Assembly (NCBI RefSeq): GCF_009870125.1 | Contig: NC_046680.1 | Coordinates: 19,363,501 to 19,427,500, forward strand | Direction: 5' to 3' | Length of the DNA: 64,000 bases | Origin: Drosophila pseudoobscura | Taxonomy: Eukaryota > Arthropoda > Insecta > Diptera > Drosophilidae | Part shown: one piece after another, positions 49,984-61,900 of the stretch | Numbering within the stretch: position 1 is the stretch's first letter | How the letters are laid out: each line of letters starts with the position of its first letter | The notes under the pieces: model-generated | Database searches by the model: none | What the model saw: the letters and a program-made list of their open reading frames with translations, nothing else | What the model was told of the DNA's origin: nothing | Program-made: the position numbers and the translations under genes

Positions 49984-52554
49984 CTAGAATCCTTTGGTGT
50001 ACACGGTCTTGGGTTTCTTGGCAGACGTTGGATTAGACTTGCGTTCGAACTTTAGTATGGGCGTTTTCTCGAAATCGTGCTCGATGATCGTTAACTCCCC
50101 AGGGCCTAGAATGGAGTATTGTCGCTGACTGGAACTGGGCCCCAGGGTGTCCGCATACGTTTCCTTCTTGGGGCTGACCAGAACATCGGGGTCTTCAATT
50201 GAAATCGACTCGATGAGGGTGTAGTCCGCAGTTGTGACCCCATAGCGTTTGGGTAGGTTTGTGCCGGGCACTAGGGGAGAGTCGTCGTCTTCCGTCGGTG
50301 GGGCCTCCGGCTTGAGCTGATTCAGCCAGTCGTCCATGCGGTCGTTCGTCTCCGTCTTCTCTTCCTTCAGCTGCTCGTTGATCATGCTGGCATACACGTC
50401 CCGGGTGTGGTCGTAGTCGTCCATGTCCCACACACTCAGGAGGCGGGTGCTCAACATGTCCGTGTAGCTGGACAGCTTGTAGGCGGACTTCTGCCAGGGT
50501 CCACGGCTGACTTCCTTCGCTTTCTTCTTTTCGTCCGCTTTGGGCGGTTCTGGAGATCCAGCTGCTGCTGGATCAGCATTCTCTTTTGAACTGTTTGTCT
50601 CCTGGGATGCAGTGATCTCTTCCTGCGACTCCGCCAGGCCGTACTCGATGGGGATTTCTTCGGGCTTCTCTTCTTCCATTGAAGCACGCCGCGCTTCCGC
50701 CTTGATGATGTCCCTTAGAATGGGAGTAGACTGCACCTCGGTGCACCTTAGTGGCTGCGGCTTTACGCACTGGTTGACCTTGTAGCCGTAGTAGCTGATG
50801 GCCGGTATGTTGTGGAGACCCGTGCGATACTCCTTGTACTCCGCCTTGTTTCGTACCGTCAGCCGCTGGCTGAATACATCCCCGATGCTGTTGGAGGTCA
50901 GCAGCTGGGCAAAGTCATGATCGGGATTCTCCTTCTCCAGCTTGTCAAAGCGCAGACCCGTGACGCAAGCCTTGACTCGCTCCGGAAGATCCGCGTACAC
51001 ATCAACGTAGCCCTGCAGTCGGGCATCGATCAGCCCCTCCTCCATCGTGAGGGGTTTGTATGGAATCGTGGGGGAAGACATTTCCTGCACGCTTTGGGCC
51101 AGTGCTCCATTCAGCTCGCAGATGCGCTGATCGCTGGGCAGAAGACTGCTCATGGCAACGTACTCGCTGCCGTCGTGGATGCATGTGTCCATGAAGGTGG
51201 GCGGGTAGGTCATCTGGTGGGTCCAGGTGAGCACGGCGCGGTCGGAGACCCTCTTGCCCAGACAGCGCATGTCGAGGCAGTGGAGCTTGTGGTTACTGGC
51301 CACATACAACAGGTTGGGATTGGCGCTGCGGGCGAGGCAGGAGAAGGTCTCGCACTGTTTCTTATCGACACTGCTGGCGTGGCACGGATTGAGCGGCTGG
51401 TCGATGCGCACGTCCACAGTAATCAGCATCGGTTGGCAAAGGTAGTGGAAGCTGCTGCTCCCTGAGGGTAGCAACTGGGCCCAGGTGCTGCAGTGCTTGT
51501 TGAAGGATTTCAGCATGCATACATTGTGCTTTTCGATGTCCTGCTGCGTGACGATGTCTAGGAAGCTCACGGTCCGATCTTGGCAGGCAAGGGCCAACAT
51601 GTTGGCGTTGCCCGCCGCCTGCGAGGCGCTGATAAAGGGCACATCTTCGCTGCTGTGCTTGCTCTGACAGACCAGCTCGAGTTCCTCGCTCCAGTCCGAC
51701 TCCTTCAGCTCGTAGATAGAAATCTCCTTCAGGAAGCGGCAGAGAAACATGTGGCCGTGGTTCACGCGAAAGCTTTCCAATGGCAGCAGCTGGAAGGGCT
51801 CGCTGGACGTTTCATTCAGCACAGCCGAGTGCAGTGGATGCCACAAATAGGCCTCGTCTTGCACCTCGGAGAAGTTCAGGTTCCGCAGCTTGTCGCCACT
51901 CACGTGCATGGCCAGGGTCTTGCCGTGGTAGCTCATTGTCTGGAGGTTGCCGCCCGTGTAGTAGTAGTCGTAGCTGTCCATGAAGTACCGGTTCTCCTGC
52001 GAGACTATGTGCTCTGCAATGTCAAACAGGCGCGCATCGTAGATCCCCACACTTTTCTTCTTCTCTCTCTGTTTCATTTTCTTGGTGCGCTTCTCGTATT
52101 GGGCCCTTAGGTAGAGCAGATGGTGCATATAATCGTCGTATGCCTGTGGCCGCTGCACGCAGGGCTCAATGAAGGCCGTCTGCCCGTCGCTGGCCACGAA
52201 CACAGGCACCGGCACGTACTCTCTGCAGCTGGGAAACATCTGCAGCTCTTCGTCCGGCTTTACAGCGAGCCCCTTGTTCAGCGAGGGGTGGGCGAAATGG
52301 GCCGTCGTCTCCATCACGTACCGCAGACAGTTAGGCGTACCTTTGATCTCGTCTTTGGAGGCATCCTCGCCATCGTCTACAGACTTGCGCCCTTGATCCT
52401 CGTTGTCGGAGTTAATCTCGCCATCGTCCTCGGTCGCGTACTCCTTGGCGGAATTCGACTCCGCTCTGATGCTTTTCGAGCTGGTCGCCTTGTGATCGTT
52501 GACCGAGTTGTTCAGTTTATCCAGCTTCAGTCTCTTGGTGTAGCGGCGAGGCAT
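49984..52554 (-). CDS. TAF1C-like: TAF1C-like protein: probable RNA polymerase I initiation (SL1/TIF-IB) subunit
   Basis: One uninterrupted coding exon of 856 codons, from ATG 52,554 to TAG 49,986-49,984. It starts MPRRYTKRLKLDKLNN, a basic, NLS-like N-terminus, followed by an acidic Ser/Asp/Glu tract at about 35-70. The middle (about 150-480) contains beta-propeller-like segments such as MLALACQDRTVSFLDI and NLLYVASNHKLHCLDMR. A Glu/Lys-rich linker lies near 630-690, and the tail ends KKPKTVYTKGF. This layout and the size fit TAF1C, the Pol I-specific TBP-associated factor (human about 870 aa); the D. melanogaster 57E gene TAF1C-like (CG10496, from memory) would be the orthologue. The assignment rests on overall resemblance and location, not on a diagnostic motif. 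A 5'UTR intron lies at 52,618-52,560. Confidence 0.7.
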   Translation of the reverse strand: MPRRYTKRLKLDKLNNSVNDHKATSSKSIRAESNSAKEYATEDDGEINSDNEDQGRKSVDDGEDASKDEIKGTPNCLRYVMETTAHFAHPSLNKGLAVKPDEELQMFPSCREYVPVPVFVASDGQTAFIEPCVQRPQAYDDYMHHLLYLRAQYEKRTKKMKQREKKKSVGIYDARLFDIAEHIVSQENRYFMDSYDYYYTGGNLQTMSYHGKTLAMHVSGDKLRNLNFSEVQDEAYLWHPLHSAVLNETSSEPFQLLPLESFRVNHGHMFLCRFLKEISIYELKESDWSEELELVCQSKHSSEDVPFISASQAAGNANMLALACQDRTVSFLDIVTQQDIEKHNVCMLKSFNKHCSTWAQLLPSGSSSFHYLCQPMLITVDVRIDQPLNPCHASSVDKKQCETFSCLARSANPNLLYVASNHKLHCLDMRCLGKRVSDRAVLTWTHQMTYPPTFMDTCIHDGSEYVAMSSLLPSDQRICELNGALAQSVQEMSSPTIPYKPLTMEEGLIDARLQGYVDVYADLPERVKACVTGLRFDKLEKENPDHDFAQLLTSNSIGDVFSQRLTVRNKAEYKEYRTGLHNIPAISYYGYKVNQCVKPQPLRCTEVQSTPILRDIIKAEARRASMEEEKPEEIPIEYGLAESQEEITASQETNSSKENADPAAAGSPEPPKADEKKKAKEVSRGPWQKSAYKLSSYTDMLSTRLLSVWDMDDYDHTRDVYASMINEQLKEEKTETNDRMDDWLNQLKPEAPPTEDDDSPLVPGTNLPKRYGVTTADYTLIESISIEDPDVLVSPKKETYADTLGPSSSQRQYSILGPGELTIIEHDFEKTPILKFERKSNPTSAKKPKTVYTKGF

Positions 52555-52559
52555 TTTGA

Positions 52560-52618
52560 CTGCAATGTGGAAAGAAACGATTCGGATATGCCGGACATGT
52601 GCCTCCCACGATAATTAC
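52560..52618 (-). other. TAF1C-like: 5'UTR intron of the TAF1C-like gene (59 nt)
   Basis: On the minus strand, ACAG|GTAATT (exon end 52,619) and CCACATTGCAG|TCAAAATG (exon start 52,559) bound a 59-nt intron, the modal Drosophila intron size. The 5'UTR exon lies upstream of 52,619. Confidence 0.65.
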
Positions 52619-52758
52619 CTGTACTGGGGCTCGTCTACAGTCCGCAGTGCTGCTCTAGGGGGATGTCTGCTTTGATCAATTCTCTAATTCAATCGGGTTT
52701 ATGGAAAAAAATTAATCAAATCGACCGCAAAAGTTTGTTTATCACATGTTGTCTGCTT

Positions 52759-52794
52759 CAGTGTGACCATCAGAATATACCAAAATATACCGTC
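52759..52794 (-). promoter_or_regulatory. TAF1C-like: TAF1C-like promoter: Ohler motif 1 and motif 6
   Basis: Minus-strand TGGTCACACTG (52,769-52,759) matches motif 1 (YGGTCACACTR, bound by M1BP) perfectly. Two motif-6-like GGTATATT words (about 52,773-52,794) lie immediately upstream, each with one mismatch. This is typical of ubiquitously expressed Drosophila genes and about 200-240 bp from the ATG. Confidence 0.7.
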
Positions 52795-53355
52795 TCATTT
52801 TAAATATATACCATAAACATACCTAGTCCTCTTCTGTGGTATTTTGACATTCACGCAGGCTCGGGGACTTTATTCCGAAATTCTGTGTATCGAGGAAACA
52901 TTCAACTAAAAAACAGTTCCGAAATTCGCGAAAAATACCCATATTAATCGTTTATATTTCACTCTAGAAATATGTAGCAAATGTAAAGTTACGTGTAGTT
53001 ACAATGTAAAAACATACATTTCTTACATAGGTATATTTCTGAGGGACAGACGGTCGCACTGATGCTCATACATGCAACGCAAAAATGAGACGAGAGAGCG
53101 GAGTTTTGAATGGGCTATGGTATGGTATGGACAACAGGTAGAAACAGCCCAGGGAAATGCCAAGGCTCGTACGAACCCCACCTCGATAAACAATACTCTA
53201 TGGGGATAAATTTAAACTTGACTCCATGGTATATTAAGCAAATGGGGTGGATTTACCTAGCATGCGTTGCATTTTCAGGCCCGTTTTGCCCACTGTCCAT
53301 ACCCTCTTTTCCACAGCGTTTTCCCAGATAAATACAATTCAACGAATTAAGTGTT

Positions 53356-53748
53356 GCGTTATTTTATATAGAAATCCAATAAAAGCAAGTATTTCGAATA
53401 GGCCAATCATGTATAGAATTGATTCATCAATCGTATAAAATTGAGTGGGCATGGCTAAATGTTCTATTTAGCTGGTAATATTCAACGGAACAAAGAATAT
53501 GAGGAATATGGTTTCCAATCCTGACGGAGAACGATTAACCTACTACAAGCCAAGGGGGTATTTCAATTTTCCACTGAAAATAATGAAAATTTAATCATTT
53601 TAGCGCAGTTCAGCTGAAAAATATCGTGGTTTTTTTTTAATTTTATAGTAGAGATGGCATGAATCCTCAAGAAGAATTTACAATCAGTAATATTTTTCGC
53701 CTTTTACCTCAAGTAGTTGAACTATTTAAATACAGGGGGCTTTAGTGG
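53356..53748. repeat. Dispersed AT-rich repeat, long copy
   Basis: This ~390-bp copy aligns with 30,478-30,880 over its length, sharing TTGATTCATCAATCG, GAGTGGGCATGGCTAAATG, GCCAAGGGGGTATTT, TTTTAGCGCAGTTCAG, CTCAAGTAGTTGAACTATTT and the end GGGGGCTTTAGTGGG. It lies about 0.6 kb upstream of the TAF1C-like promoter. Confidence 0.8.
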
Positions 53749-54001
53749 GAATCCGATAGAACCGAACATCGACAGGGTTGCATTTGCCAATAGTTTTCAA
53801 GTTTTGGGGCTAATGTTGTTCCCCAAATAAAATTTTTACATTAAGTGTGTGAGAACGCGAACGGTTGCCTGCTGCCTGCTTGTGGGTGGAAGCGAGTGCG
53901 CGAACAAAAAGGGCGAAACGCGAACGCGAATAGAAAAGGAGCAGAATTACACAAGTTGGAAAAACGTTTTTGAGACCGAATATTGATTTTTTCATAGAAT
54001 C

Positions 54002-54202
54002 AGTCGCGCGGATGTTGCCGTTGTCCGTTTCTGTGGAAAGATCAGTGCTGTGATAGATAACAGTAAAGAAAAGCAATTGAAAAGCGTGCAGTATTTGCCC
54101 ACTCCACTGCTAGTCCCAAAGTCGACCCATTTCTGCCAGGAGGAGAGACACCAACACCCCCACGCACACACAAACAGACACACGGCCCACCACGAGCGTC
54201 AG
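54002..54202 (+). other. MESK2: Probable non-coding first exon of MESK2
   Basis: TCAGTC at 54,000-54,005 fits the Drosophila initiator. The sequence then runs without a useful ATG frame to a strong donor GCGTCAG|GTGAGT (exon end 54,202). The coding exon is preceded by an acceptor CATGCACAG (exon from 58,840), so the 5'UTR intron would be 4.6 kb. Inference from splice signals only. Confidence 0.4.
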
Positions 54203-54937
54203 GTGAGTTTTGATGTCCACTAGCACTCTTCTATACCCACTCCCCCGCACACTCTCTCCCCCACTCCCACAAACCCAAGCACACACCTGCACAGCAGGCA
54301 CGATGAACACACATACACATGCAAAACCAGACAAAACAAATGCAAAATGCAGCGAAAGAGCAGCAAAAGTAACTTAATTTGATCATCCCCATTTGTTACG
54401 CTGCCCTCTGCACTCTGCTCTCTGCCTAGTGCATTTGTTTTGTTGCAACTCTCCCACAACTACTACTCTCGCTCTCCATATTCCCCCGCCCGTCTCTCTG
54501 TCTTGTCTTTCTCTCTCAAGTCTACAAACTCTTGCGCTCGCCCCCATTAAAACACGCTGCATCATCTAAACTTTATCATTTGCATCCATGTATTTGTAAT
54601 TACTTTTTCTCTTTCTGTCTCTGTCTCTCTACCTCTCTCTTTCTCTGTTTCTCTTTCCAATTAGCACAACTGTATTTTGCACTGCTTCTTCTGCTTGCCT
54701 GTTCCTCCTTCTCCTGTAGTTAACAGTTAGCTGTTAAAAGTTGCCACCCTGCATGTTGTTGTTGTTGTATCTGCTGCTAGCCATGTATCCCACTAATGCA
54801 TCCAATTTCTTCATTTTTTGTTCGTTTTTACGGTTTCCTTTTTTTTTTTTTTGGTTTTTGCTGCTAATTTTGACAAGCCCCACGGAATGGCTATATGGCT
54901 CTGACGTAATGCCAGCGCCTGTCTCTGCCTCTCCCTC

Positions 54938-54973
<36 letters not shown>

Positions 54974-57900
54974 GACGTTTTCCCAGCTCTAAACGACCTC
55001 CAGCAAAACTTCGCCGCAGCACTGTGGGGCCTCTGCAGAGTGGAAGCGGAGACGTGCTACTCTCTTTGTTCTTAGAGTTTTCACCTGTTAGAAGCTCTAC
55101 TGTACTTGCAGACTTGTTATTTGCTGTTTTGTGAAATTTTATTGCTCTCTATAGCGATTGAGGCGGGGACGGAGTGCTTGATGTAACGGTAACCTGTCGG
55201 CGCCATCGCCAGTCATTTTCCTTTATTCCCTTTCGTTTTCTATCCTCCGTTCCGTTTGACTTTTCTGCATATTTAATGCGTAGGTCAGTTTACCCCCAAA
55301 ACACACACACACAAACACACATATACGGACATACATGGATACGAAAGCAAACAAACACTAAGAAAAAGTTCACAAATTGCTTTTGGCGCCTCCTTCTCGT
55401 TACTGTTGTTGTTGTTGTTGTTGCTCTTGTTGTTGTGTTTTCTTTTGTCCACTCAGGTGGTTTACCTACTGCCTACTCTCTCCGTTATCCTCCCATACCC
55501 ATCCCGCCCGTCTTCTGCTGCGGCGGCTCTGTTTTTATGTAACTTTCAAATCGATTGCAAACACGTAACAGTAGAGCAAACTGCACAGTCCGCCACCAGC
55601 CCCCAAAAACCCCGAATCGCCCCCCTGCTCGACCCATGTCCTCGCATATCCTGCAACAACACTCTGACGTTAAACGTGTGATTTTGTACGTCTTTGCATC
55701 CTGCAGTAAAGGGTATGCTGGTTTGGGCTAGCTGTTTGTCATGAAGAGAAGAAAACCAGGCATTTCCTGGAAGATATCCCTCATTGCTGTAGGAAGCATC
55801 TCTAAATCCATAAAGTTATAGTTCAGTACTCAGAAAAAACGATCCAATCATTCCCATAGGAATATGCTAGGGTATTACTAACTTTGGCCCCTACAAAATG
55901 TTCCTTCTATCTTGTTTTTTTTTTGGTGGCCTGCGGCCTGGAATAGCGTGACATTTCCTTTATGTGATTTGCTGCCGTTGTAGTTGTCCCTGGCCCCTGG
56001 TGCCTAGCCTCTAGGCCCTCGTTGTTCCGTCCTCAAGAAAAACAGAACATTTGAATAATTTCCGTTTTGCAATTTCGTCGCTACAGCTGGCGATATCCTT
56101 GAAAGGGTCGGACAAATTGCACTCAATCGAACAGCAAGACCATGAAATGCTTGCAGTTCCCCGACTATTTCTGGGGGGAAATCAATCCTGACACAAAGAG
56201 GAGTTCCTCGGAAGAAGATCTACAGAAATGTCAAATAGTTCTGCAACTATTTTCCCAGCTGGGGAACCGCCTCCAATGGGTTTGTTGTTGCCCGTTGACC
56301 TGCCAACGGTTGCCATGGCGCTCTGCCAAATTGTCGATATTTTGTGTGCTCCTTTAGCACGGACACGGGTACGTGTACGGATACGGGCACGGCACTATTA
56401 GGTTGTACGAGTATGTCTACCTATAACCTCCTCTCCATTTGCCAATTTCCATGGCTCGACGAGTTTTCCTCACTCTTCTGCAACTGCTACTGCCACTGCT
56501 ACTGGTGCTTTCCTTGTTGCACCCTCGCGTACAATTGTAATTATGAATAATTCGCCATAAATGGCACACGCTGGCCTGCAATTATTGGAATTGAAGTGCC
56601 CCAGATGTGCCGCCGATAAATTGCCACTCGTTACATAGTTATACAATATTTCAGCTATTCGCATACTATATTTAAATATATGTACAAGTCTACTCGTACC
56701 CGTATTCTTCTGCTGTCATTATATCATTACGTGCGACCACAGAGAAAAGTGCAAGCGCAACTTTATCAGCGCCCATAAATCGCCAGGCGAAAAGGTCAAA
56801 GTTGAGCCCTGGTGGTGGCTTCTGCAAGGGTGGTGGACTTACCTTGTAACCTCCAGCCTACGGCAGGCGGAACTTTAAATGAGATGCTATTCTGCATTGC
56901 TTTGCGCCTCGCCCGAAGGTGTTTTAATGGGTAAAATTTCGGAATTTTAATAGTTTTAGGACAGAGTAATAAAGATTTCGGTTAACAAAAAAGCTATCCT
57001 TCACAAACATTCGTGGTTTTGAAGGAGAAGTAATGCACCCAGCCATGATCCCAGAAGCTGCAGATATTCGTCAGAGCATAGCAGATTGAATTCTCCCTAA
57101 ACCTATGGTAATAGTCTGGGGTCTCGATTCTGTCTATCTTGCTTCTCTGGGGCTGTCCATCGAGCCATTGCTGAGGTAAATCAGAATAACTGAAAGAATC
57201 AGTCAAAACCCCTGCATGGTCTTATAAGATAAGCAGATAAGATAGGGAGAGGGAGCTTGGGCAATTACTGGGGCACCATTGATGGAGGGAGAGGGGCTTC
57301 TACTTTGGAAAGCTTTTTATGGACAAAGTTGTACTTTTTATTGCGAGTTTATGCAGAAAAGACCGGCATGTATTGCTGCAGTTGAAATGGGTAATGACCA
57401 ATGAAGCAACGAAAGTTGTGGCCTTCTGCATACTAAAACTCTAAACAGTGACTCTCTCTCTCTCTCTCTCTGGAGGGTCATCATACATCACACGCAATGT
57501 TGTTCCAGTTCAGATACGAGTTCAAACTGCTCTGCCCTCACAGCCATTCATAACCTAAGACGCAAAAAAGATTTACTCATAACGAGTTTTGTTCTGTTTG
57601 GCGTATAAATTTATACACAAATATATGTATATTGTATGTGTATTACTACGAGTATATGTATATATGTATGTCTGTATTTATCTATATCTGCTGGCGAGCT
57701 GCGTCACATGTAGCTGGCGGCAGTCCACTCGAGTGGGGAGTCGCTTCTGTTTTTTGTTGTTGTTTTTACATTTTTTTTTTTGCGATTATTAGTTGATAAA
57801 TTTACTCGTATGACGCACTCAATCAGCTCCCCGCGGCCCCTGCCAAAAGGGTTCATAACGTTGTCGTGCTCCTGAGAATGTGTGAGATTTTCATGGCTTT

Positions 57901-58839
57901 GGCACTCTTGGCCCTCATCTGGGCCAGGGTACGAAGCGGCCCGGACCCGGTGACCCTCTTGGCGAAAAACTGGGTTAATGTAATGCATACATGTGCTACA
58001 GCACGAAGAGGAAGAGAATGGGAGGAGGAGATGGAGAATAGAGGCAGATGATGGGCTGCAGTCTCTTTTTTCCATCTCTCTCTCTCTCGCTCTCTTTCTT
58101 TCCTTATCTGCGGCTGCAAGGGGGCTGGTACTATGCGGCTTGGCCTGCTTATTTAGTTTCAAGTACGTACATTGACGCCAAAAGCTTTGAGCACAGTAGA
58201 ACCTGACTAACGTTGCGAGCAGTGACAGTAATCCCTGGCTTACCAAAGATAACGATTTAGATTTAGACTAACAATAAAAGGTGGGGCTTTGGCTTTCTTA
58301 TACTTTTGGAATACATAAAAATATTTACTAAACTAACTAACTTTGGCTGTGGCTCACTGCTTATTTACCCTCATTAACTGCGCTTCTGTTTTACTCTTCC
58401 CTCTTGATTCAAGGTGAAGCCTTCCTTCTTTTCCCACTCTTTGAGTTGCATATTTGGTGGGCGGCTGCCACCGAAGAGCGCTCTCTGGCAGTGCCACACC
58501 TTGCATTAATACACCGATTTTCCACAGCTTTCGATGTGTGGTTGTCTCTTTGTCCTTTTTGTTTTATAATTTTCATGTACTCTTCTCTTTATTTTTATAT
58601 GATTTATGTTTTGTGACGTTCCCGCCGCTGCCGCTGCCGCTGCCGTTGCCGCTGACGCTATCTGTCTGTCTCTGTCTGTCTGCTGCCTCCATCCAAACAT
58701 GGCGCACGCACACAATTATACTCCCACACAAACATCGACCGCGACGCTGACGCCGACGGTGGCTGATTAATCAAATGCATTGTTAATACACTCTCACACA
58801 CCAACACACACACGCACGCAAAATGCATTGCATGCACAG
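54203..58839 (+). other. MESK2: Inferred MESK2 5'UTR intron, no gene seen
   Basis: CT-rich and microsatellite-rich (TTG run near 55,407-55,436, TATG runs near 57,620-57,670). A minus-strand AAG|GTAAGT occurs at about 56,838, and a 71-codon ATG frame at 56,142-56,357 has no supporting signal. I see no convincing exon. Confidence 0.45.
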
Positions 58840-58985
58840 GAGGAAGCTCCGTTTGTTTTCGTATTTCGTTTTGTTAATCCGAAGACCCGAAGCAGGCTAA
58901 GTATTCAAAATTAAGGCAAAAAGTCAAGAGAGCAAACGAGCTGAAAATATTCAGACAAGATAAGAAAAGACAGAGAAATTAAGCA

Positions 58986-61900
58986 ATGCCCCAAGCAGAG
59001 GGCGGCTATGTATCGCTGCCGGCTGTGAATGGCAATGGCAGCGCCATCTATCAGTCGACCACCGAGCCCTCAGCCCCGCCCTCTGTATTCGAGAGTGTCA
59101 AGCGGGTGATCGGGCAGGCGATCAAATCGACGCCCGGGGACAGCGAGGAGTTGTTGCGCTCCGAGCGCCAGCCGGTCATTGTTGGCGGTGTCAGGTAAGT
59201 GGTGCGAGGGGGGTGGCCCACCCGCACATATCTAGTGAATTCCCAAGGTGTATCCTGTACAATGCGAGGCCCCAGTGTAGCCTCCTGCCATCGCTCCGGC
59301 CACTATCGTGAGAGTATAAGTACACCTTGCGCACTGCTCCCGCACTCACCGCACTCTTAATCACACAACTCCCGTTCCATACACTCTCTCACACGCACAC
59401 GTACTCGCACTCCCACTTCCCATTACTCTCACTCTCCTCCCAGTGACCTCCCCGTCCTCCGCCGGCCAGCTACCCGCCCTCTTCCCGCTTAATTGTGATT
59501 GCATGTCTTTTGCTTTTGATTGTTGCTGTTGTTGCATTTGTTGTTTCTCATTTTGTTCTTTTTGCACATTGCATTTGATTTGATTTGGCCACAAGGAATA
59601 CATAAATATATCCTGGACATATCATTACCGTTACATCATCACCCACATCCCCTCTAAAGACCAAAAGTGAAGGGAGGATTGTATTACTCTCTCTGTAGAG
59701 TATCTGTGGCTGCCTGTCCCTCGAAACCCACCATTCAGTCATCGAATCTTCTTTCGGGGTTAGCCATGACTCAAGGTCGCCGATTTCTGCAGCGCAGTTT
59801 GCATTTTTACCGCCTTACCGCGCGCTCTCTTCCGCTCTGCCTGAAAGTTTTACAGTTTTGTCAATACAACAAACGTAGGCGAGAGCAGAGCTAAAGCTCC
59901 ACTCAATCCACACTCCCGGCTCGTCGGGGGCCGCGACAGCGGTTTAGTTGGACGCCAGCCGCGGTCCGACCCACATTCGTTCTATTTCTGTCCGCTCTTG
60001 ATCTGTGCCAGAGATCTCAAGTGCTTTAATTAATATTTCCGCTGTAAGTGGGAGCCCGCAGCCTGTGCCGTGCCCGTGATTTAGCTCAATTAATTTCGCA
60101 TCCAAGTGAGACAAACGATTGTAAGCGAGAGCTCGGGCACTTTCCGCTCAGTGCAATGCACTTATCCATGGGTCAAACCGATCTCAGCCGGCTCGAACCG
60201 GTTAAAACAGGGCCTTGCACCGGCTGGAGTCGAGCTGTAAGCTGAGAACTCGAAGTCGAAGACGAGCACAAAAGCAAATAATAAACAGCAGATTAACTGG
60301 CAAACAGTGAATCTCTTTCATTTCTCCCCCATTCTCTTTCCCGAAAACCCGCCTTCCCCCACCGAAAGAAAGAGTCTCAGGACTGGAATTGTTGGTGTAA
60401 AGGAATCGATTCGATTCAACTAAAAATGCCTGTGGCCTGTAATTAGTTGGTTAAATCTGTCCTTGAATGGAGGGATACCTTCCCCCACCAGGGCCGTCAA
60501 TAGTAATTGCCCTGTGGTCAGTGGCTGGAACTTTCCACTCGCCGCAACTAGGCTCTCTTCAATTACCTCCTATGGGGGATTACCCAAAGCTCCATTCGGG
60601 GATAATCACGTAATCAATTAAAGTCTGAATTTCATTCCAATTAAATCTGTCCTTAAAAGCGTAGTTGTAGCACTGGCAAGAACTCCATTCGAATAGTTTT
60701 TCTCCTCCTATCCTGTGGGATTGCCCTGTGACTCGGCTAGAGCATAATCACGTAGCCAATTAAAGGTGATAGCCATTCCATTCCAGCAATTCCAGGATAA
60801 CGAGTCCACCTTTCTCCAAGTTTCCCTCCAGACCTTCCTCTCCCCCCGCCACTACTTCAGCATTAACTAATTGAGTTTGGGGCCCGTCCTCGCCTCGCAG
60901 TAAAACTTTTCTGTTTGCCAAAAAAGGGTGGGAGAGTAAACAAAAGTTGTTCTCGCATTCCAGCTCTCTCTCTGTTTCCTGCTCCAAAAAGGTAGCGGAA
61001 GTTCAAGAGAGCGCTGCTCCGAGGGGAACGGTAAATTATTATGGCAGCAGCTGGGCTCATATTTCTGGCGCCACTTGTTTTTTCCACCAGACAACTGCCA
61101 CATCCCACATCCCACATCGTCATTTACCCCGAATGACATTGCGTGACTCATTTGCTTACGTTTTACGTAACGCAACGTGACAGCCTACACGGCGTCCTTG
61201 CCCCTCCCCCCATCAAAATCCCATTTCATTCATTAAGCCGGCGAAATTACTCTATAATACTCTTCCTCTCTCTCTCTCTGTCTCTGTCTCTCTCTGTGCC
61301 TTTCTCTGTTAATATCCCCTAAGAATTACTCAAAAGAAATATATCTTTATACATACTATATCGAAAGAGGTTTCTTGCTGATTTTTCACATACGTATAAC
61401 CGTGGAAAAGTCCTCAAGGAACTGCCTAGAGTTTGTGTTTTTTTGGTTATTCTTTGCTTGCATGCTCATAGACTCTCTTTCAGAGACCGCGACAAAACTG
61501 GTAAGACTCTGAACACCAAGATGCCGTCAGCACCGACACACACTGCCGAGGAGGCACACCTGCTGGGGTAAGCAAAGTCCACCGATCCCAAGAACCAAGA
61601 ACAACAGCCCAAGCAGCGACCGAATCAGATTCCCCATGAACCTACGTATATACCCCTAATATATATTGTATATCTCAAACACCCCACCTCCGAATGTAAG
61701 ATATTCAAGCGTCCCATCCCCCCCTTTCACACTCAAATATACACACACACCGTAAACACTGTAACACTTACACTATCACACAAGTTTAGAGTTTTGTTTT
61801 ATGTTAATGTTAATTTGTCACACACTAGAATTTGATTTATGAATATCTCTGCGAGAGAGACAACAGTACATACTCGTAACCCGTACGTTTGTAAGTATCT

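Noticed and set aside
50812..52614. Plus-strand frames of 164-217 codons opposite the TAF1C-like gene
   Set aside because: Mirror images of a single long coding exon on the minus strand.
56142..56357. 71-codon frame starting MKCLQFPDYFWGEINP
   Set aside because: It has an ATG but no promoter, splice or conserved motif, and the second half is Cys/Leu-rich by composition; left as unsupported.
56838..56843. Minus-strand donor AAG|GTAAGT inside the MESK2 intron
   Set aside because: No coding or acceptor partner found; an isolated 9-mer match is expected by chance.
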